Below, piece after piece: positions 45,288 through 53,787 of a stretch of 64,000 nucleotides of DNA (positions are counted from its first letter, which is position 1; every line of letters starts with the position of its first letter). The stretch spans positions 1 to 64,000 of the forward strand of contig JAIBBE010000002.1 in the NCBI GenBank assembly GCA_019694835.1, written 5' to 3'. Made by a program: the position numbers and the translations under genes. Origin of the DNA: Fimbriimonadaceae bacterium (GTDB lineage Bacteria > Armatimonadota > Fimbriimonadia > Fimbriimonadales > Fimbriimonadaceae). Under the pieces are notes generated by a model, which was given only the letters and a program-made list of their open reading frames with translations, had not been told where the DNA came from and ran no database searches.

Positions 45288-45325
45288 GGCCGATCCCACC
45301 CGGGGTCGGCCCTTTACTTTTTGAG
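45288..45325 (+). terminator. terminator after rpmF
   Basis: Stem ggccgatccc / ggggtcggcc (10 bp with one T-G pair, loop accc) is followed by ctttactttttg, a typical rho-independent end for the rpmG-rpmF transcript. Confidence 0.88.
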
Positions 45326-45370
45326 CTTTCAATATCCGTATTCCTGACAGGAGTCGGCAATAATGGGTGA

Positions 45371-46906
45371 GTGGACGACGAGGCGAAGTCGGTTCGGTTA
45401 GAGCTCGAGACCGTGCGGGCCGAGCTTGATCGGATCAAGCAAGCGGCAAGCGTTGCCGGCGTGGGTTTTTGGGAATGGAACCTGGCCAAAGATGTCGTCG
45501 TCATCAATCAGCCCTCACCCGATGGCGATCACATCGAAACGGTGACGGATCCGCGTACCGTCGTCGAGTCCATTGCTCATCCTGAAGACTTGCCCCGAAT
45601 ACAGGAGGAGATCAGGCAGGCCGTCGAGGAAGTCGCTGCCTTTCAGATTCAATACAGGCTCCAGCAGGTTCCCGATGAATGGAGGGTTTCCTATGGGCGC
45701 GCCTTCCCGGGACCGGATGGGAAGACGGAGCGCGTCGTTGGCGTCGCGATGAGTTTGAAACAGCTTCGAGATACCGAGCAGACGCTCCGTGAATCCGAAC
45801 AACGGTATCGATTGCTGTTTGAGAATGTGCCCTACGGGGTGATGCTAGCCTCAGCGGACGCGGGCATCATCGTCGTGAATCCACATGCACTACGCTTGCT
45901 TAAACGTGACGCGCAAGAGGTCATTGGACACCCGACGACCGACTTGGTCCATCCCGACGACGTGGAGCTGGTGCTGCGCCGAATCAAGGCCCTCAACGAA
46001 GGGGCTGAGGTGCTGCCTCTCACCCTCATGCGCCTGGTCAAGGGCGACGGTTCGACCTTTCTCGCGGAAGTACGAGCGATGGGGTTCGATATCCAGGGCG
46101 TTCGACACCGCATGCTCATCTTCGAAGACGTCAGCGAGCGCCTAAGACACGAAGAAGAACGAGAGCGGCTCCACCGTGTCCTCGAGCAGCAAGTCGAGGA
46201 GCGAACGAGGGAACTGAAGCAAGCGAACGACCAGCTTGCGGCTTTCAGCTACTCCGTGAGCCACGACCTGCGCGGCCCCTTGCGTTCGATGGACGGATTT
46301 GCGTTCATGCTCGAGGAGGCCATAGAGTCGGACGATACTGACGAAGCCCTCCTCTGTGCCAAACGCGTCCGGGAGTCCGTCAAACGCATGTCCACCCTGA
46401 TCGACGATATGCTCCTGCTGGCTGGAATCTCGCGCAGGCCGTTCCACCCCAAGCGATTCGATATGACGAGGCTGGTCGGAGATCTCGTGCTGGAAGCGAG
46501 TCATGCCCATCCGCGCTTAACCTCGGTGATCCATGTCCAAGAGGGAATGAGCGCCTATGGGGATGAGCGCCTGATGCGTCTGGCGATCCAGAATTTGCTC
46601 GACAACGCGATTAAGTTTTCGTCGAAGACGGAGCATCCGTTCATCGAGATCGGGCAGGACAATGACACGTTCTTCGTACGGGACAACGGGGCCGGGTTCG
46701 ATGAACAGCATGCGGTCCAGTTGTTCCAACCGTTCCATCGACTGCATCACGAGCGGGAGTTTCCGGGCTCGGGAATCGGACTAGCCTCAGTCCAACGCAT
46801 CATCCAGCGGCACGGCGGCCATATCACGGCCAAGGGCGAAGTGGGGAAGGGAGCCGAGTTCCGCTTCGATCTGCCCGAGCTTAGCGGGTCATGCGCCAGC
46901 GATTGA
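45371..46906 (+). CDS. PAS-domain sensor histidine kinase (phytochrome-kinase-like HisKA)
   Basis: 511 residues, no membrane helices, so cytosolic. A PAS domain at about 20-135 (VGFWEWNLAKDVVVINQ...) and another at about 145-260 (YRLLFENVPYGVMLASADAGIIVVNPHALRLL) are joined by a coiled coil (about 255-290). HisKA: FSYSVSHDLRGPLRSMDGF (phospho-His). HATPase: LMRLAIQNLLDNAIKFSSK (N box), FFVRDNGAGFD (G1), GSGIGLASVQRIIQRHGG (G2). No response regulator is adjacent. GTG 45371 is the best in-frame start; an ATG at 45363 stops early in its frame. The 3' end overlaps lepB by 26 bases. Confidence 0.9.
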   Translation: MDDEAKSVRLELETVRAELDRIKQAASVAGVGFWEWNLAKDVVVINQPSPDGDHIETVTDPRTVVESIAHPEDLPRIQEEIRQAVEEVAAFQIQYRLQQVPDEWRVSYGRAFPGPDGKTERVVGVAMSLKQLRDTEQTLRESEQRYRLLFENVPYGVMLASADAGIIVVNPHALRLLKRDAQEVIGHPTTDLVHPDDVELVLRRIKALNEGAEVLPLTLMRLVKGDGSTFLAEVRAMGFDIQGVRHRMLIFEDVSERLRHEEERERLHRVLEQQVEERTRELKQANDQLAAFSYSVSHDLRGPLRSMDGFAFMLEEAIESDDTDEALLCAKRVRESVKRMSTLIDDMLLLAGISRRPFHPKRFDMTRLVGDLVLEASHAHPRLTSVIHVQEGMSAYGDERLMRLAIQNLLDNAIKFSSKTEHPFIEIGQDNDTFFVRDNGAGFDEQHAVQLFQPFHRLHHEREFPGSGIGLASVQRIIQRHGGHITAKGEVGKGAEFRFDLPELSGSCASD

Positions 46907-47783
46907 ACGGCAGCCAGATGAATTCGGAACGACCGATGATCGAGTTGCGCGGCACGAGTCCCCAGAAGCGCCCATCGGAGGAGTTGTTTCGGTTGTCACC
47001 CATGAACAAATACATTCCCTGCGGGATCTTCTCGGCCGGAAGATTGCGAACCGCTTCCCAATCCGTCGGCGGAATCTGATAGTCGATTGCCGAGCGATCA
47101 TTGACGGCACCACTCGTCTTGTCGATGGTCACCGGGATGAGGTTGCCCTTGTACTTGACGAGCTTAAAGTCGATCTTTGGCTCAAGGGCCATTTCTTCTG
47201 GGCTCAGGTCGTAGAACTTGCCGCTGAAGGGGGGATTCTCCCGCGTAAAGGCCTTGTACTTCTCATCAATCTTCTGCCCGTTGCGGTAGAGAACGTCATC
47301 TTTGACCTCGACGAGGTCGCCGGGTCGGCCCTGCAGGCGCTTGATGAAGTCGGTCTCGCCTTGATCCGGCCTGAGGGCTCGCTTCGGTGGCTTGAAGACG
47401 ACGATGTCTCCAGTCTGTGGCTCCGTGTAGCGATAGATGAGCTTGTTCGCGATGATGTAGTCCTTCACCTGAAGGGTCTGCACCATCGATCCCGACGGAA
47501 TATAGAACGTCTGGACCAAGAACGGCCGGATGATCAGGAAGACGAATACGCCCGCATAGATGACGGCGTCGAGAAACTCGTTGAGAAACTTGAGTCCAGT
47601 GTACAGGCCCGAGCGAAGGTGCTTGGGTGTCTTGAGAAGGTAAGGGAAGATACCGAAGCGTATAACGGAGCAGACGGCGACGAAAATCACGACCTGGCTC
47701 AGGGGCGTGCGCGCAAGGCGGTCGATCAGCCCGAGGATGCCCTCGGGTTGCGCCTGAGCCAGGAATGCGTGAATCTGCGGCAA
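46881..47783 (-). CDS. lepB: signal peptidase I
   Basis: 300 residues, two or three N-terminal membrane helices (SQVVIFVAVCSVIRFGIFPYL, AVIYAGVFVFLIIRPFLV). Catalytic Ser in FYIPSGSMVQTLQVKDYI, general-base Lys in DFIKRLQGRPGD, and the box MYLFMGDNRNNSSDGRFWG near the end. It removes signal peptides of exported proteins, of which this window has many. It starts 2 bases after the rplS stop. Confidence 0.95.
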   Translation of the reverse strand: MPQIHAFLAQAQPEGILGLIDRLARTPLSQVVIFVAVCSVIRFGIFPYLLKTPKHLRSGLYTGLKFLNEFLDAVIYAGVFVFLIIRPFLVQTFYIPSGSMVQTLQVKDYIIANKLIYRYTEPQTGDIVVFKPPKRALRPDQGETDFIKRLQGRPGDLVEVKDDVLYRNGQKIDEKYKAFTRENPPFSGKFYDLSPEEMALEPKIDFKLVKYKGNLIPVTIDKTSGAVNDRSAIDYQIPPTDWEAVRNLPAEKIPQGMYLFMGDNRNNSSDGRFWGLVPRNSIIGRSEFIWLPFNRWRMTR

Positions 47784-47785
47784 GA

Positions 47786-48136
47786 TTATCGGCGCTCTTT
47801 GATGCGGGCTTCTTTGCCGACCTTGTCGCGAAGGTAATAGAGCTTCGCGCGGCGGACCTTACCGTGTCGAATGACTTCGAACTTGGCCACCATGGGCGAG
47901 TGAAGGGGGAACGTGCGCTCGACGCCAATCGCGCTGCTCATCTTGCGCAGAGTGACGTTCTCGGCGATGCCGCCATTCTTGCAGGCAATCACAATGCCCT
48001 CGAAAATCTGGATGCGCTCTTTGCCGCCTTCGCGGACCTTCACGTGTGCCCGAACGGTATCTCCGGGCCGAATCTGTGGTAGGTCCGTCTTCAGGTTATC
48101 GGCGACCACGCTTCTTAAAATCGCTTGCTTCGACAT
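47786..48136 (-). CDS. rplS: 50S ribosomal protein L19
   Basis: 116 residues: [37 protein letters not shown], then [49 protein letters not shown], the full L19 fold. It follows trmD, the usual gene order, across a 126-base leader with its own -10 element, and is coupled to lepB. Confidence 0.96.
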   Translation of the reverse strand: MSKQAILRSVVADNLKTDLPQIRPGDTVRAHVKVREGGKERIQIFEGIVIACKNGGIAENVTLRKMSSAIGVERTFPLHSPMVAKFEVIRHGKVRRAKLYYLRDKVGKEARIKERR

Positions 48137-48261
48137 TTTTGTTTGCTCCCACCGGACGTGCTTCTCATAACGCAGGCGCCTCGGGGTTCGTGCCCGGTCC
48201 GCTCGGAGATTCAGACAACCTCACGCGCTCCGCAGAGCTGGACCCTGGCGTTGAACGAGAG

Positions 48262-48267
48262 ATTATA
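48262..48267 (-). promoter_or_regulatory. TATAAT -10 element ahead of rplS
   Basis: On the minus strand a perfect TATAAT falls at the very end of trmD, 126 bases ahead of rplS, so rplS-lepB can be transcribed separately. The leader has GC-rich segments (for example ccgggcacgaaccccgaggc) that may fold. A -35 hexamer is not clear. Confidence 0.5.
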
Positions 48268-48973
48268 GCAGATCGAGGTCTTTTTTGTGGAGCTTTGCCT
48301 GAGCAAAGAGGTCAGGTCGTCTGGCCCTCGTCACGGCCAAGGCCTGGGCTCGCCGCCAGCGCTCGATGGCCCCATGATCTCCGCTGAGGAGCACTTCTGG
48401 TACCTCGAGGCCTTGCCATTCCCGAGGAAGAGTGTACTGGGGATAACCCAGCAGACCTCCGAAGGTGTGGCTGTCCGTGGTGTGGCTTGCCTCGTCACCG
48501 AGCACGCCCTTGACCAACCGGCACGTCGCATCCGCGATGACCAGGGCCGCGAGCTCGCCACCCGTCAACACGAAATCGCCGATCGAGAGGCAGCGGGTGA
48601 CGGACTTCTGGCGAATTCGGTCATCGATGCCCTCATAGTGCCCACAGACGAAGATCACCTGGGTGCTTCGGCAAAGCTCTTGCGCGACGGATTGAGTAAA
48701 ACGTTCACCGGTAGGGTCGGTCAGCACGACTTCGGCGTCCTCACCACGGATGGCGTCAATGGCTTGCTGAACCAAGTCGGGCCGCAACACCATGCCAGGT
48801 CCGCCCCCACAGGGCTTGCCATCCACCGTTCGGTGCGGGTCGGTTGCGAAGTCGCGCGGATTCGAAGACTCGAACGAGAGGCAACCCGCCGCCTCGCCAC
48901 GCCTGAGCACACCGTGCCGGATAGCCGACAGAACCATCTCGGGAAACAGAGTGACAAACCCGATGCGAAGCAT
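48263..48973 (-). CDS. trmD: tRNA (guanine-N1-)-methyltransferase TrmD
   Basis: 236 residues. It methylates G37 of tRNAs with SAM. The trefoil-knot marks are clear: RIGFVTLFPEMVLSAIRHGVLRR at the start, PCGGGPGMVLRPD, FVCGHYEGIDDRI and SIGDFVLTGGELAALVIADATCRLV. It begins directly after the stop of the pilin-like gene and precedes rplS. Confidence 0.96.
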   Translation of the reverse strand: MLRIGFVTLFPEMVLSAIRHGVLRRGEAAGCLSFESSNPRDFATDPHRTVDGKPCGGGPGMVLRPDLVQQAIDAIRGEDAEVVLTDPTGERFTQSVAQELCRSTQVIFVCGHYEGIDDRIRQKSVTRCLSIGDFVLTGGELAALVIADATCRLVKGVLGDEASHTTDSHTFGGLLGYPQYTLPREWQGLEVPEVLLSGDHGAIERWRRAQALAVTRARRPDLFAQAKLHKKDLDLL

Positions 48974-49462
48974 TTAGAACTTGGGTTTCTGCTTCGGAAG
49001 GGGCTTCTTGGCCGTTCGCTTGATCTTGGTCTTCATCGCGACGGAAATCTTCTTCCAAGCTTCTTCAGGTGTCAACTTGGCGTGCCCGTCCCAGTAGGTG
49101 ACGATTCGGGTTGCATTGGGCCAAGGCTTTGTCTCCCAATACATCACCGTTGCAACGGGGCTTGGCATGTGCATCAGGTTGACGCCTCCCGCCGTTAGGT
49201 TGTACTCGAACGCGCTTCCGGCAGGGTTCATGGTCTGCCACACCAATTTGTTCTTGATGTAAGGCATCGTCACGTTTTGGACTGTCGATGTATCCTGCGC
49301 CCATGGGGTGACGTCGTCCCAGTCAGCGCAGTAGATCAGCATTCCCACCGTGATCTGCTTACCGTTGGAGAGCCCAGACGACTGCTGGTTTCTCCAGGCC
49401 TCTTGGGCGAGAGCGACTACGGCAGCCACGATCAGGATGGCAAGCGCAAAGGCACTTTTCAT
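48974..49462 (-). CDS. pilin-like exported protein with H-X9-DG style C terminus
   Basis: 162 residues from ATG 49462 (a longer open frame to 49567 has no export signal). The N-terminal hydrophobic helix (MKSAFALAILIVAAVVALAQ) is followed by SNGKQITVGMLIYCADWDDVTPW and later TRIVTYWDGHAKLTPEEAWKK. These match the C-terminal part of DUF1559/H-X9-DG type pseudopilins frequent in Planctomycetes, Armatimonadota and relatives, here without the classical prepilin cleavage site. A basic tail (KTKIKRTAKKPLPKQKPKF) ends it. It sits directly ahead of trmD. Confidence 0.7.
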   Translation of the reverse strand: MKSAFALAILIVAAVVALAQEAWRNQQSSGLSNGKQITVGMLIYCADWDDVTPWAQDTSTVQNVTMPYIKNKLVWQTMNPAGSAFEYNLTAGGVNLMHMPSPVATVMYWETKPWPNATRIVTYWDGHAKLTPEEAWKKISVAMKTKIKRTAKKPLPKQKPKF

Positions 49463-49507
49463 GGATTGATTATAGCCATGGAAGCAACTTGTCGCTACAA
49501 TAGCAGC

Positions 49508-50389
49508 GTGCGCAGCGGACGATTGAACTACAGCTTGGCAGGAACTCTTTTGGTAGCTTGCGTGCATGGCCAGTACGGTCCCGCGATTTGGCTAAGCTCG
49601 CTTGCCGCGAGTGAGGTGAACGAAAGCTCTGGCTTGGCGTCGAGTACCCGATATCCGGGCATTTTTTGGACCCATAACGACTCTGGGGGTGGTAACGCGC
49701 TCTACGCCTTCGACCGTAAAGGCAGATCAGTCGTACGGCTCACCGTGAGCGGTCGTTCGAACGTAGATTGGGAAGACATGGCGGAAGGACCGGATAATCA
49801 GCTGTGGGTTGGCGACTTCGGAAACAACGCGCTGAACCGGTCCAACCTCGCGGTCTACCGATTGACTGAGCCGACCTTCAACCCGGAGGGAGCAGCCCAG
49901 AACCTCTCTGCGACGGCGACGCGCTACCCCTTCAGCTATCCCGATGGCGCCCACGATGCCGAGACCATGTTCCTGCATCCAAATACGGGCGAGGTGTTCG
50001 TCGTCACAAAGGAGAACTCCGGGAACTCTGGCGTGTACCGATTTCCTCTGCCAATGGTGGCTGACCTCCCGGTTGTGCTCGAACGGGTGGCGACGGTCTC
50101 ATTCTCGAGTCCCCTCTCGCTGGGCAAGCGAACGACTGGCGGTGATATCTCGGCAGATAGCACCCGGCTCGTTATTCGGACTTACTTGGAGGCCCACGAG
50201 TGGGGCATGCTGCCTGGCCAGTCGGTTGCGAGCGCACTCACCGGCCCAAGACTAAGCACCACCCTTTTGTTTTCGCAAGGTGAGTCGATCGCGTATGGGT
50301 GGGGAGGATTCGATCTCTACTTCACGTCGGAAGGCGTCCCGTGCCCATTGGGAATGCGCGCCCTCTTACGAAGGAAGAACTGGCCTTGA
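49508..50389 (+). CDS. exported beta-propeller-like protein
   Basis: About 293 residues from GTG 49508; ATG 49478 and TTG 49523 are alternatives in the same frame. Signal-like NYSLAGTLLVACVHG. Then VNESSGLASSTRYPGIFWTHNDSGGGNALYAFDRKGRSVVRLTV, NVDWEDMAEGPDNQLWVGDFGNNALNR and HDAETMFLHPNTGEVFVVTKENSG, the pattern of exported propeller proteins related to SdiA-regulated and phytase-like folds. The function is unknown. Its stop overlaps the TTG start of the HAD gene. Confidence 0.7.
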   Translation: MRSGRLNYSLAGTLLVACVHGQYGPAIWLSSLAASEVNESSGLASSTRYPGIFWTHNDSGGGNALYAFDRKGRSVVRLTVSGRSNVDWEDMAEGPDNQLWVGDFGNNALNRSNLAVYRLTEPTFNPEGAAQNLSATATRYPFSYPDGAHDAETMFLHPNTGEVFVVTKENSGNSGVYRFPLPMVADLPVVLERVATVSFSSPLSLGKRTTGGDISADSTRLVIRTYLEAHEWGMLPGQSVASALTGPRLSTTLLFSQGESIAYGWGGFDLYFTSEGVPCPLGMRALLRRKNWP

Positions 50390-51081
50390 GGACCCGACTC
50401 ATCACCTTCGATTGCGCACAGACTTTGGTCGACGTGCGCTGGAACCCTTCACAGTTGGCGGTGGATTCGGCGCGGGCGGTCGGAGTATACGTAGACAAGG
50501 TCCAAGCCCTTGCCGAATATCAGCGCCTCCTGTCCTCTCGCTGGCCCTTGTTCCGCGAGTTAAATCTGACACGGAGCAGGGAAGTCTGCGATGCCTTTTG
50601 GCTACGCCTGACTGAGGATTGGGCCACCGCTTCGGGAATAGCCCCGAGCCGCGTGGGTGACATCTATGATGAAGCCGAACGGCGACTATTCGGTCCAAAT
50701 TCCGAGGTCTTTCGGCTGTATGATGATGTGATTCCCACCCTCGATGCGCTTCGCGAAAAGGGAATCCGGATGGCCATTATCAGCAATTGGGATGTCAGCC
50801 TGCACCGGGTTGTGGAAATGCTTGGACTGAGCCCCTACTTCGAATTGGTCATCGCTTCACTCGAGGAGGGGGTGGAGAAGCCCGAACCCGAAATCTTTAA
50901 GTTGGCGTTGAGGAAACTCTCGGCCTCCCCGGATGTATCGCTCCATGTCGGTGATCAGCCCGTTGACGACCTTCAGGGTGCGCGGCAAGTGGGGATGCGC
51001 GGGCTCCTGATCGATCGCAACCAGCCGGTTTCTGGCCGGTTAGTTCTAAACCGTCTTGATCACATCCTCGATCACTTGTAG
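50386..51081 (+). CDS. HAD-superfamily hydrolase (HDHD3-like)
   Basis: 231 residues from TTG 50386, which overlaps the previous stop (TTGA) and has aaggaagaac before it. Motifs: I LITFDCAQTLVDV, where the usual second Asp is Ala; II MAIISNWDVS; III EKPEPEIFKLAL; IV VSLHVGDQPVDDLQGAR. A cap domain lies at about 20-95. The Ala in motif I is seen in some HAD relatives of the HDHD3 type; catalysis may be altered. The substrate is unknown. Confidence 0.88.
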   Translation: MRTRLITFDCAQTLVDVRWNPSQLAVDSARAVGVYVDKVQALAEYQRLLSSRWPLFRELNLTRSREVCDAFWLRLTEDWATASGIAPSRVGDIYDEAERRLFGPNSEVFRLYDDVIPTLDALREKGIRMAIISNWDVSLHRVVEMLGLSPYFELVIASLEEGVEKPEPEIFKLALRKLSASPDVSLHVGDQPVDDLQGARQVGMRGLLIDRNQPVSGRLVLNRLDHILDHL

Positions 51082-51146
51082 GCTCCGCCGGGCTGGGCGG
51101 TTGCCTCCTGACGGCGATTCGCGCCAAGATGCTAACGGAGGATGCA

Positions 51147-52136
51147 ATGATGCGAAATTGGATACTGGGCTTGGTGGCCGTTCTGGTGGTCGGAGTCGTG
51201 GGGTGTGGATCGAAAGACGAGGCAACTACCGCAGAAAACAAGTCGACTTCTACTGAAAGCCCTAAGGTAGAGAAGCCACTGGTCTTGTTTGCGCAGGCCA
51301 ACAGCCAAGACCCTTGGCGGCAAGTCTTTGACCGTGATACCAAGGACGCCGCTGCCAAACACTCGGCTGACTTCGACTTTGAAATGCAGGAAGCTGGCGG
51401 CGACAGCGTCAAGCAAATGAGCCAGATCGAAACGTTCATCGTCAAGAAGCCTAAGGTCCTGCTAGTCAGTGCGAATGATGAATCGGTCCAACCGGCTGTC
51501 GAGAAGGCGTTCGATGCCGGTATCGCCGTGATCTTGCTTGACCGCAGCGTGCCAGGCGACAAGTGGACGGCCTACGTCGGGGGCGACAATGTCGAGATCG
51601 GCCGCCAGGCAGGCGAGTTCATGGCGACCAAGATGGGCCAGAAGGGCACGATTCTCATGATTCAGGGCATCGCCGCTGCTGCACCCACGAGAGAGCGAGC
51701 GGGCGGGTTCCTTGAGGTCATGAAGAAGTACCCGGGCATCACGGTTATCTCTGGCGACGACTGCGGCTACGAGCGACAGAAGGCCCAGACCTATATGGAG
51801 CGCTTCCTTCAAAGCAAGCGGCCCTTTGATGCAGTTTACGCCCATAACGACGAAATGGCGATCGGCGCAGTGATGGCGATGGAAGCCGCCCAAGCCCCCA
51901 AGAAGACCGTGGTCGGCATCGATGCCTGCCAGGTCGAGGTGGTCGACATGATCAAGGCAGGCCGGATGGATGCGACCTTCAAGTACCCGCAACCGGGTCC
52001 GCCTGCCATCGAAATGGCGGCCGAAATCCTGAAGGGCAACATGCCCAAGGAGAAGCGGACGATTCTGCCCACGGAGATCGTCACGGTAGAGAACGCGGAC
52101 GATTTTTTGAAGGCGAATCCGAATCTGGCGAAGTAG
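51147..52136 (+). CDS. sugar ABC-type substrate-binding lipoprotein (orphan)
   Basis: 329 residues from ATG 51147 with cggagg before it. Lipobox VVGVVGCG (Cys 19), a Ser/Thr/Glu-rich linker, then a periplasmic-binding-protein-like fold of the ribose/xylose type: LVLFAQANSQDPWRQVFDRDTKDAA, VKQMSQIETFIVKKPKVLLVSANDESVQPAVEKAFDAGIAVILLDRSVPGD, YAHNDEMAIGAVMAMEAA and VVGIDACQVEVVDMI. No permease or ATPase genes are beside it. It may serve a distant transporter or act as a sensor. A perfect terminator follows. Confidence 0.88.
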   Translation: MMRNWILGLVAVLVVGVVGCGSKDEATTAENKSTSTESPKVEKPLVLFAQANSQDPWRQVFDRDTKDAAAKHSADFDFEMQEAGGDSVKQMSQIETFIVKKPKVLLVSANDESVQPAVEKAFDAGIAVILLDRSVPGDKWTAYVGGDNVEIGRQAGEFMATKMGQKGTILMIQGIAAAAPTRERAGGFLEVMKKYPGITVISGDDCGYERQKAQTYMERFLQSKRPFDAVYAHNDEMAIGAVMAMEAAQAPKKTVVGIDACQVEVVDMIKAGRMDATFKYPQPGPPAIEMAAEILKGNMPKEKRTILPTEIVTVENADDFLKANPNLAK

Positions 52137-52146
52137 TCAGGAGGCT

Positions 52147-52175
52147 TGGGATCGAATCCACGGGATTCGATCCCA
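52147..52175. terminator. rho-independent terminator after the binding-protein gene
   Basis: A perfect 13-bp stem tgggatcgaatcc / ggattcgatccca with loop acg is followed by tctcactttt. It separates the convergent binding-protein gene and nucleotidyltransferase gene. Confidence 0.88.
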
Positions 52176-52177
52176 TC

Positions 52178-52624
52178 TCACTTTTCGCCCATGCTCTCAA
52201 CGTCGCCAAGATCCTTCATCCGTCCAGAGGAGCGCTTATTCGTGATCAGGTCTTCTCGGGAAATGAACGCCGTCGGGATGCCAGCGAGGTCTCCCATGAC
52301 GCGACGTGAGTAGACCTCGCCAAACTCAACCCCCGAGATCGAGGTGAGAATGTCGATCCGGTACGGTGCCACTCCCAGCATGAAGGTCTTGCCGGATTTC
52401 GCAAGGTCAGCCTCGGTCACGCCGGTCGATCCGAAGCCAAATTCCACCAAGACCGCCATGAGTCGTTTCGCGTTCTCCGGGCTGACGAGGACAAAGAAAT
52501 CAATGTCACGTGTGAGGCGAGGATGCCCGTGGAAGGCTAATGCGTGAGCTCCGACGACCACGTACTCAACGTGGTGGGAATTCAGCAACAGTAAGAACTC
52601 TCTGAAGTCGGGATGGAGGTCCAT
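52178..52624 (-). CDS. MNT-like nucleotidyltransferase (toxin-antitoxin type)
   Basis: 148 residues with a small nucleotidyltransferase fold: EFLLLLNSHHVEYVVVGAHALAFHGHPRLTRDIDFFVLV, where G-A-H and the D-x-D of TRDIDFFV are the catalytic marks, then PYRIDILTSISGVEFGEVYSRR. Such proteins pair with small partners in toxin-antitoxin or AbiEii-like systems, where they may nucleotidylate tRNA or proteins. It overlaps the upstream small protein gene by 59 bases. Confidence 0.82.
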   Translation of the reverse strand: MDLHPDFREFLLLLNSHHVEYVVVGAHALAFHGHPRLTRDIDFFVLVSPENAKRLMAVLVEFGFGSTGVTEADLAKSGKTFMLGVAPYRIDILTSISGVEFGEVYSRRVMGDLAGIPTAFISREDLITNKRSSGRMKDLGDVESMGEK

Positions 52625-52757
52625 AGTAATCCCGGATCAGTTTGAGCATTAGGGTTAGCCGCTCGTTTGGTGTCATGGCGGCGTAGTACTCGCGATCAAA
52701 ACGGTCCGCTTCCTCAAAGGAGTCGAACGACAATAACTCCCGTTTGCTCTTCTCCAT
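52566..52757 (-). CDS. small partner protein of the nucleotidyltransferase
   Basis: 63 residues, charged and helical (KSKRELLSFDSFEEADRFDREYYAAMTPNERLTLMLKLIRDYYGP). Its 3' end overlaps the nucleotidyltransferase start, so the two are translated together. Small genes like this commonly precede nucleotidyltransferases in toxin-antitoxin-like pairs; which acts as the toxin is not clear from sequence. Confidence 0.7.
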   Translation of the reverse strand: MEKSKRELLSFDSFEEADRFDREYYAAMTPNERLTLMLKLIRDYYGPPSRLQRVLTVAEFPPR

Positions 52758-52922
52758 TTTGCTATTTTACCTTCGGTGAACCTCGCAGCAGTTCAAAAGC
52801 TAGCTGGATTCTGGCGAAATGCTCGGGTGGGTGGACCTCTCCGGTAGGCGGCCAACGGAGCATGAGAAACCGAAATCGTATGCCCAACGTCTATACATCT
52901 GACGAGGAAACGAGGAATCAAT

Positions 52923-53198
52923 ATGAGCTCCACCCAAAAGGCAGAACAACTCAACATCCGGGCTTCAGCCGCTCAGAAAGCCAAGCTGGCCGAGGCGGCG
53001 AGGCTCCAGAACATGAATGTCAGTCAGTTTGTCCTGAGCAAGTCGCTTGACGCAGCGGAGGAAGTGATCGCTGACCAGCGCCTCATCCGTGTTTCGAAGC
53101 AAGAGTACGACTGGCTTATCGCCAAACTGGACGAGCCCGCGCAGGACATTCCAGCCCTGCGAGAACTCTTCAAAAGGTCGAGTGTTTTTGAGTCGTGA
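52923..53198 (+). CDS. DUF1778 antitoxin (TacA-like)
   Basis: 91 residues. The DUF1778 ribbon-helix-helix start is seen in KAEQLNIRASAAQKAKLAEAARLQNMNVSQFVLSKSLDAAEEV, followed by a C-terminal toxin-binding tail (SKQEYDWLIAKLDEPAQDIPALRELFKRSSVFES). It overlaps the GNAT toxin gene by 4 bases. RHH antitoxins repress their own operon; a palindrome-like cgtctatacatctgacg lies about 35 bases upstream of the start. Confidence 0.88.
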   Translation: MSSTQKAEQLNIRASAAQKAKLAEAARLQNMNVSQFVLSKSLDAAEEVIADQRLIRVSKQEYDWLIAKLDEPAQDIPALRELFKRSSVFES

Positions 53199-53701
53199 GT
53201 TCGTTCCAGGGTCCTGGCCCGCTTGAGAAATCTCACGACTTTCTCGATTTCGACTGCGGGAAAGAGCCGCTCAATACTTTCCTGGTGCGGCACGCTTTGG
53301 CCAATCAAGCGAATGGCAGCGCCCGGACCTTCGTCGGACTTGACAGCAAGCGCGTTATCGGCTACTACTCGCTGACCGTGGGGTCGCTGCTCTACGACGA
53401 AGCTCCTGAACGGATGGCAAAGGGCCTTGCCAAACACCCCATCCCAATTCTCCTTATGGCGAGGTTCGCGGTTGACCTCGGCTATCAAGGACAAGGAGTT
53501 GGCAAGGGTCTCTTCAAAGATGCCCTGAAGCGTTGCCTCAGCGTATCCAGGGAAGCAGGAGTGCGCGCCTTCATGGTTCATGCGAAGGACGACGAGGCAA
53601 GGAGACTTTACCTACGCTTTGGGATGCTTGAATGCCCGACAAACTCGCTGCATCTCTACTTCCTGCTCAAGGACGTTGAACGCCTGGTCGCCTCGGGTTA
53701 G
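53195..53701 (+). CDS. GNAT acetyltransferase toxin (TacT-like)
   Basis: 168 residues from GTG 53195 overlapping the antitoxin stop (GTGA). Marks: LEKSHDFLDFDCGKEPLNTFLVRHALANQANGSARTFVGLD, the TacT-type N terminus, and FAVDLGYQGQGVGKGLFKDALKRCL, the acetyl-CoA loop. Relatives acetylate aminoacyl-tRNA and stop translation. With the DUF1778 gene it is a complete TacAT pair. Confidence 0.88.
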   Translation: MSSFQGPGPLEKSHDFLDFDCGKEPLNTFLVRHALANQANGSARTFVGLDSKRVIGYYSLTVGSLLYDEAPERMAKGLAKHPIPILLMARFAVDLGYQGQGVGKGLFKDALKRCLSVSREAGVRAFMVHAKDDEARRLYLRFGMLECPTNSLHLYFLLKDVERLVASG

Positions 53702-53752
53702 CGATATGAGCCCGTCACCAAGCGGGATTTTCCCCAATTTAGACCCATCCCG

Positions 53753-53781
53753 TTGACAGGGGGGAGGGGGTCTGGTACACT
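53753..53781 (+). promoter_or_regulatory. strong sigma-70-type promoter ahead of speD
   Basis: TTGACA (53753-53758), a 17-base G-rich spacer and TACACT (53776-53781). It would start transcription near 53788, leaving a leader of about 265 bases before speD. Confidence 0.75.
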
Positions 53782-53787
53782 CCCCCC

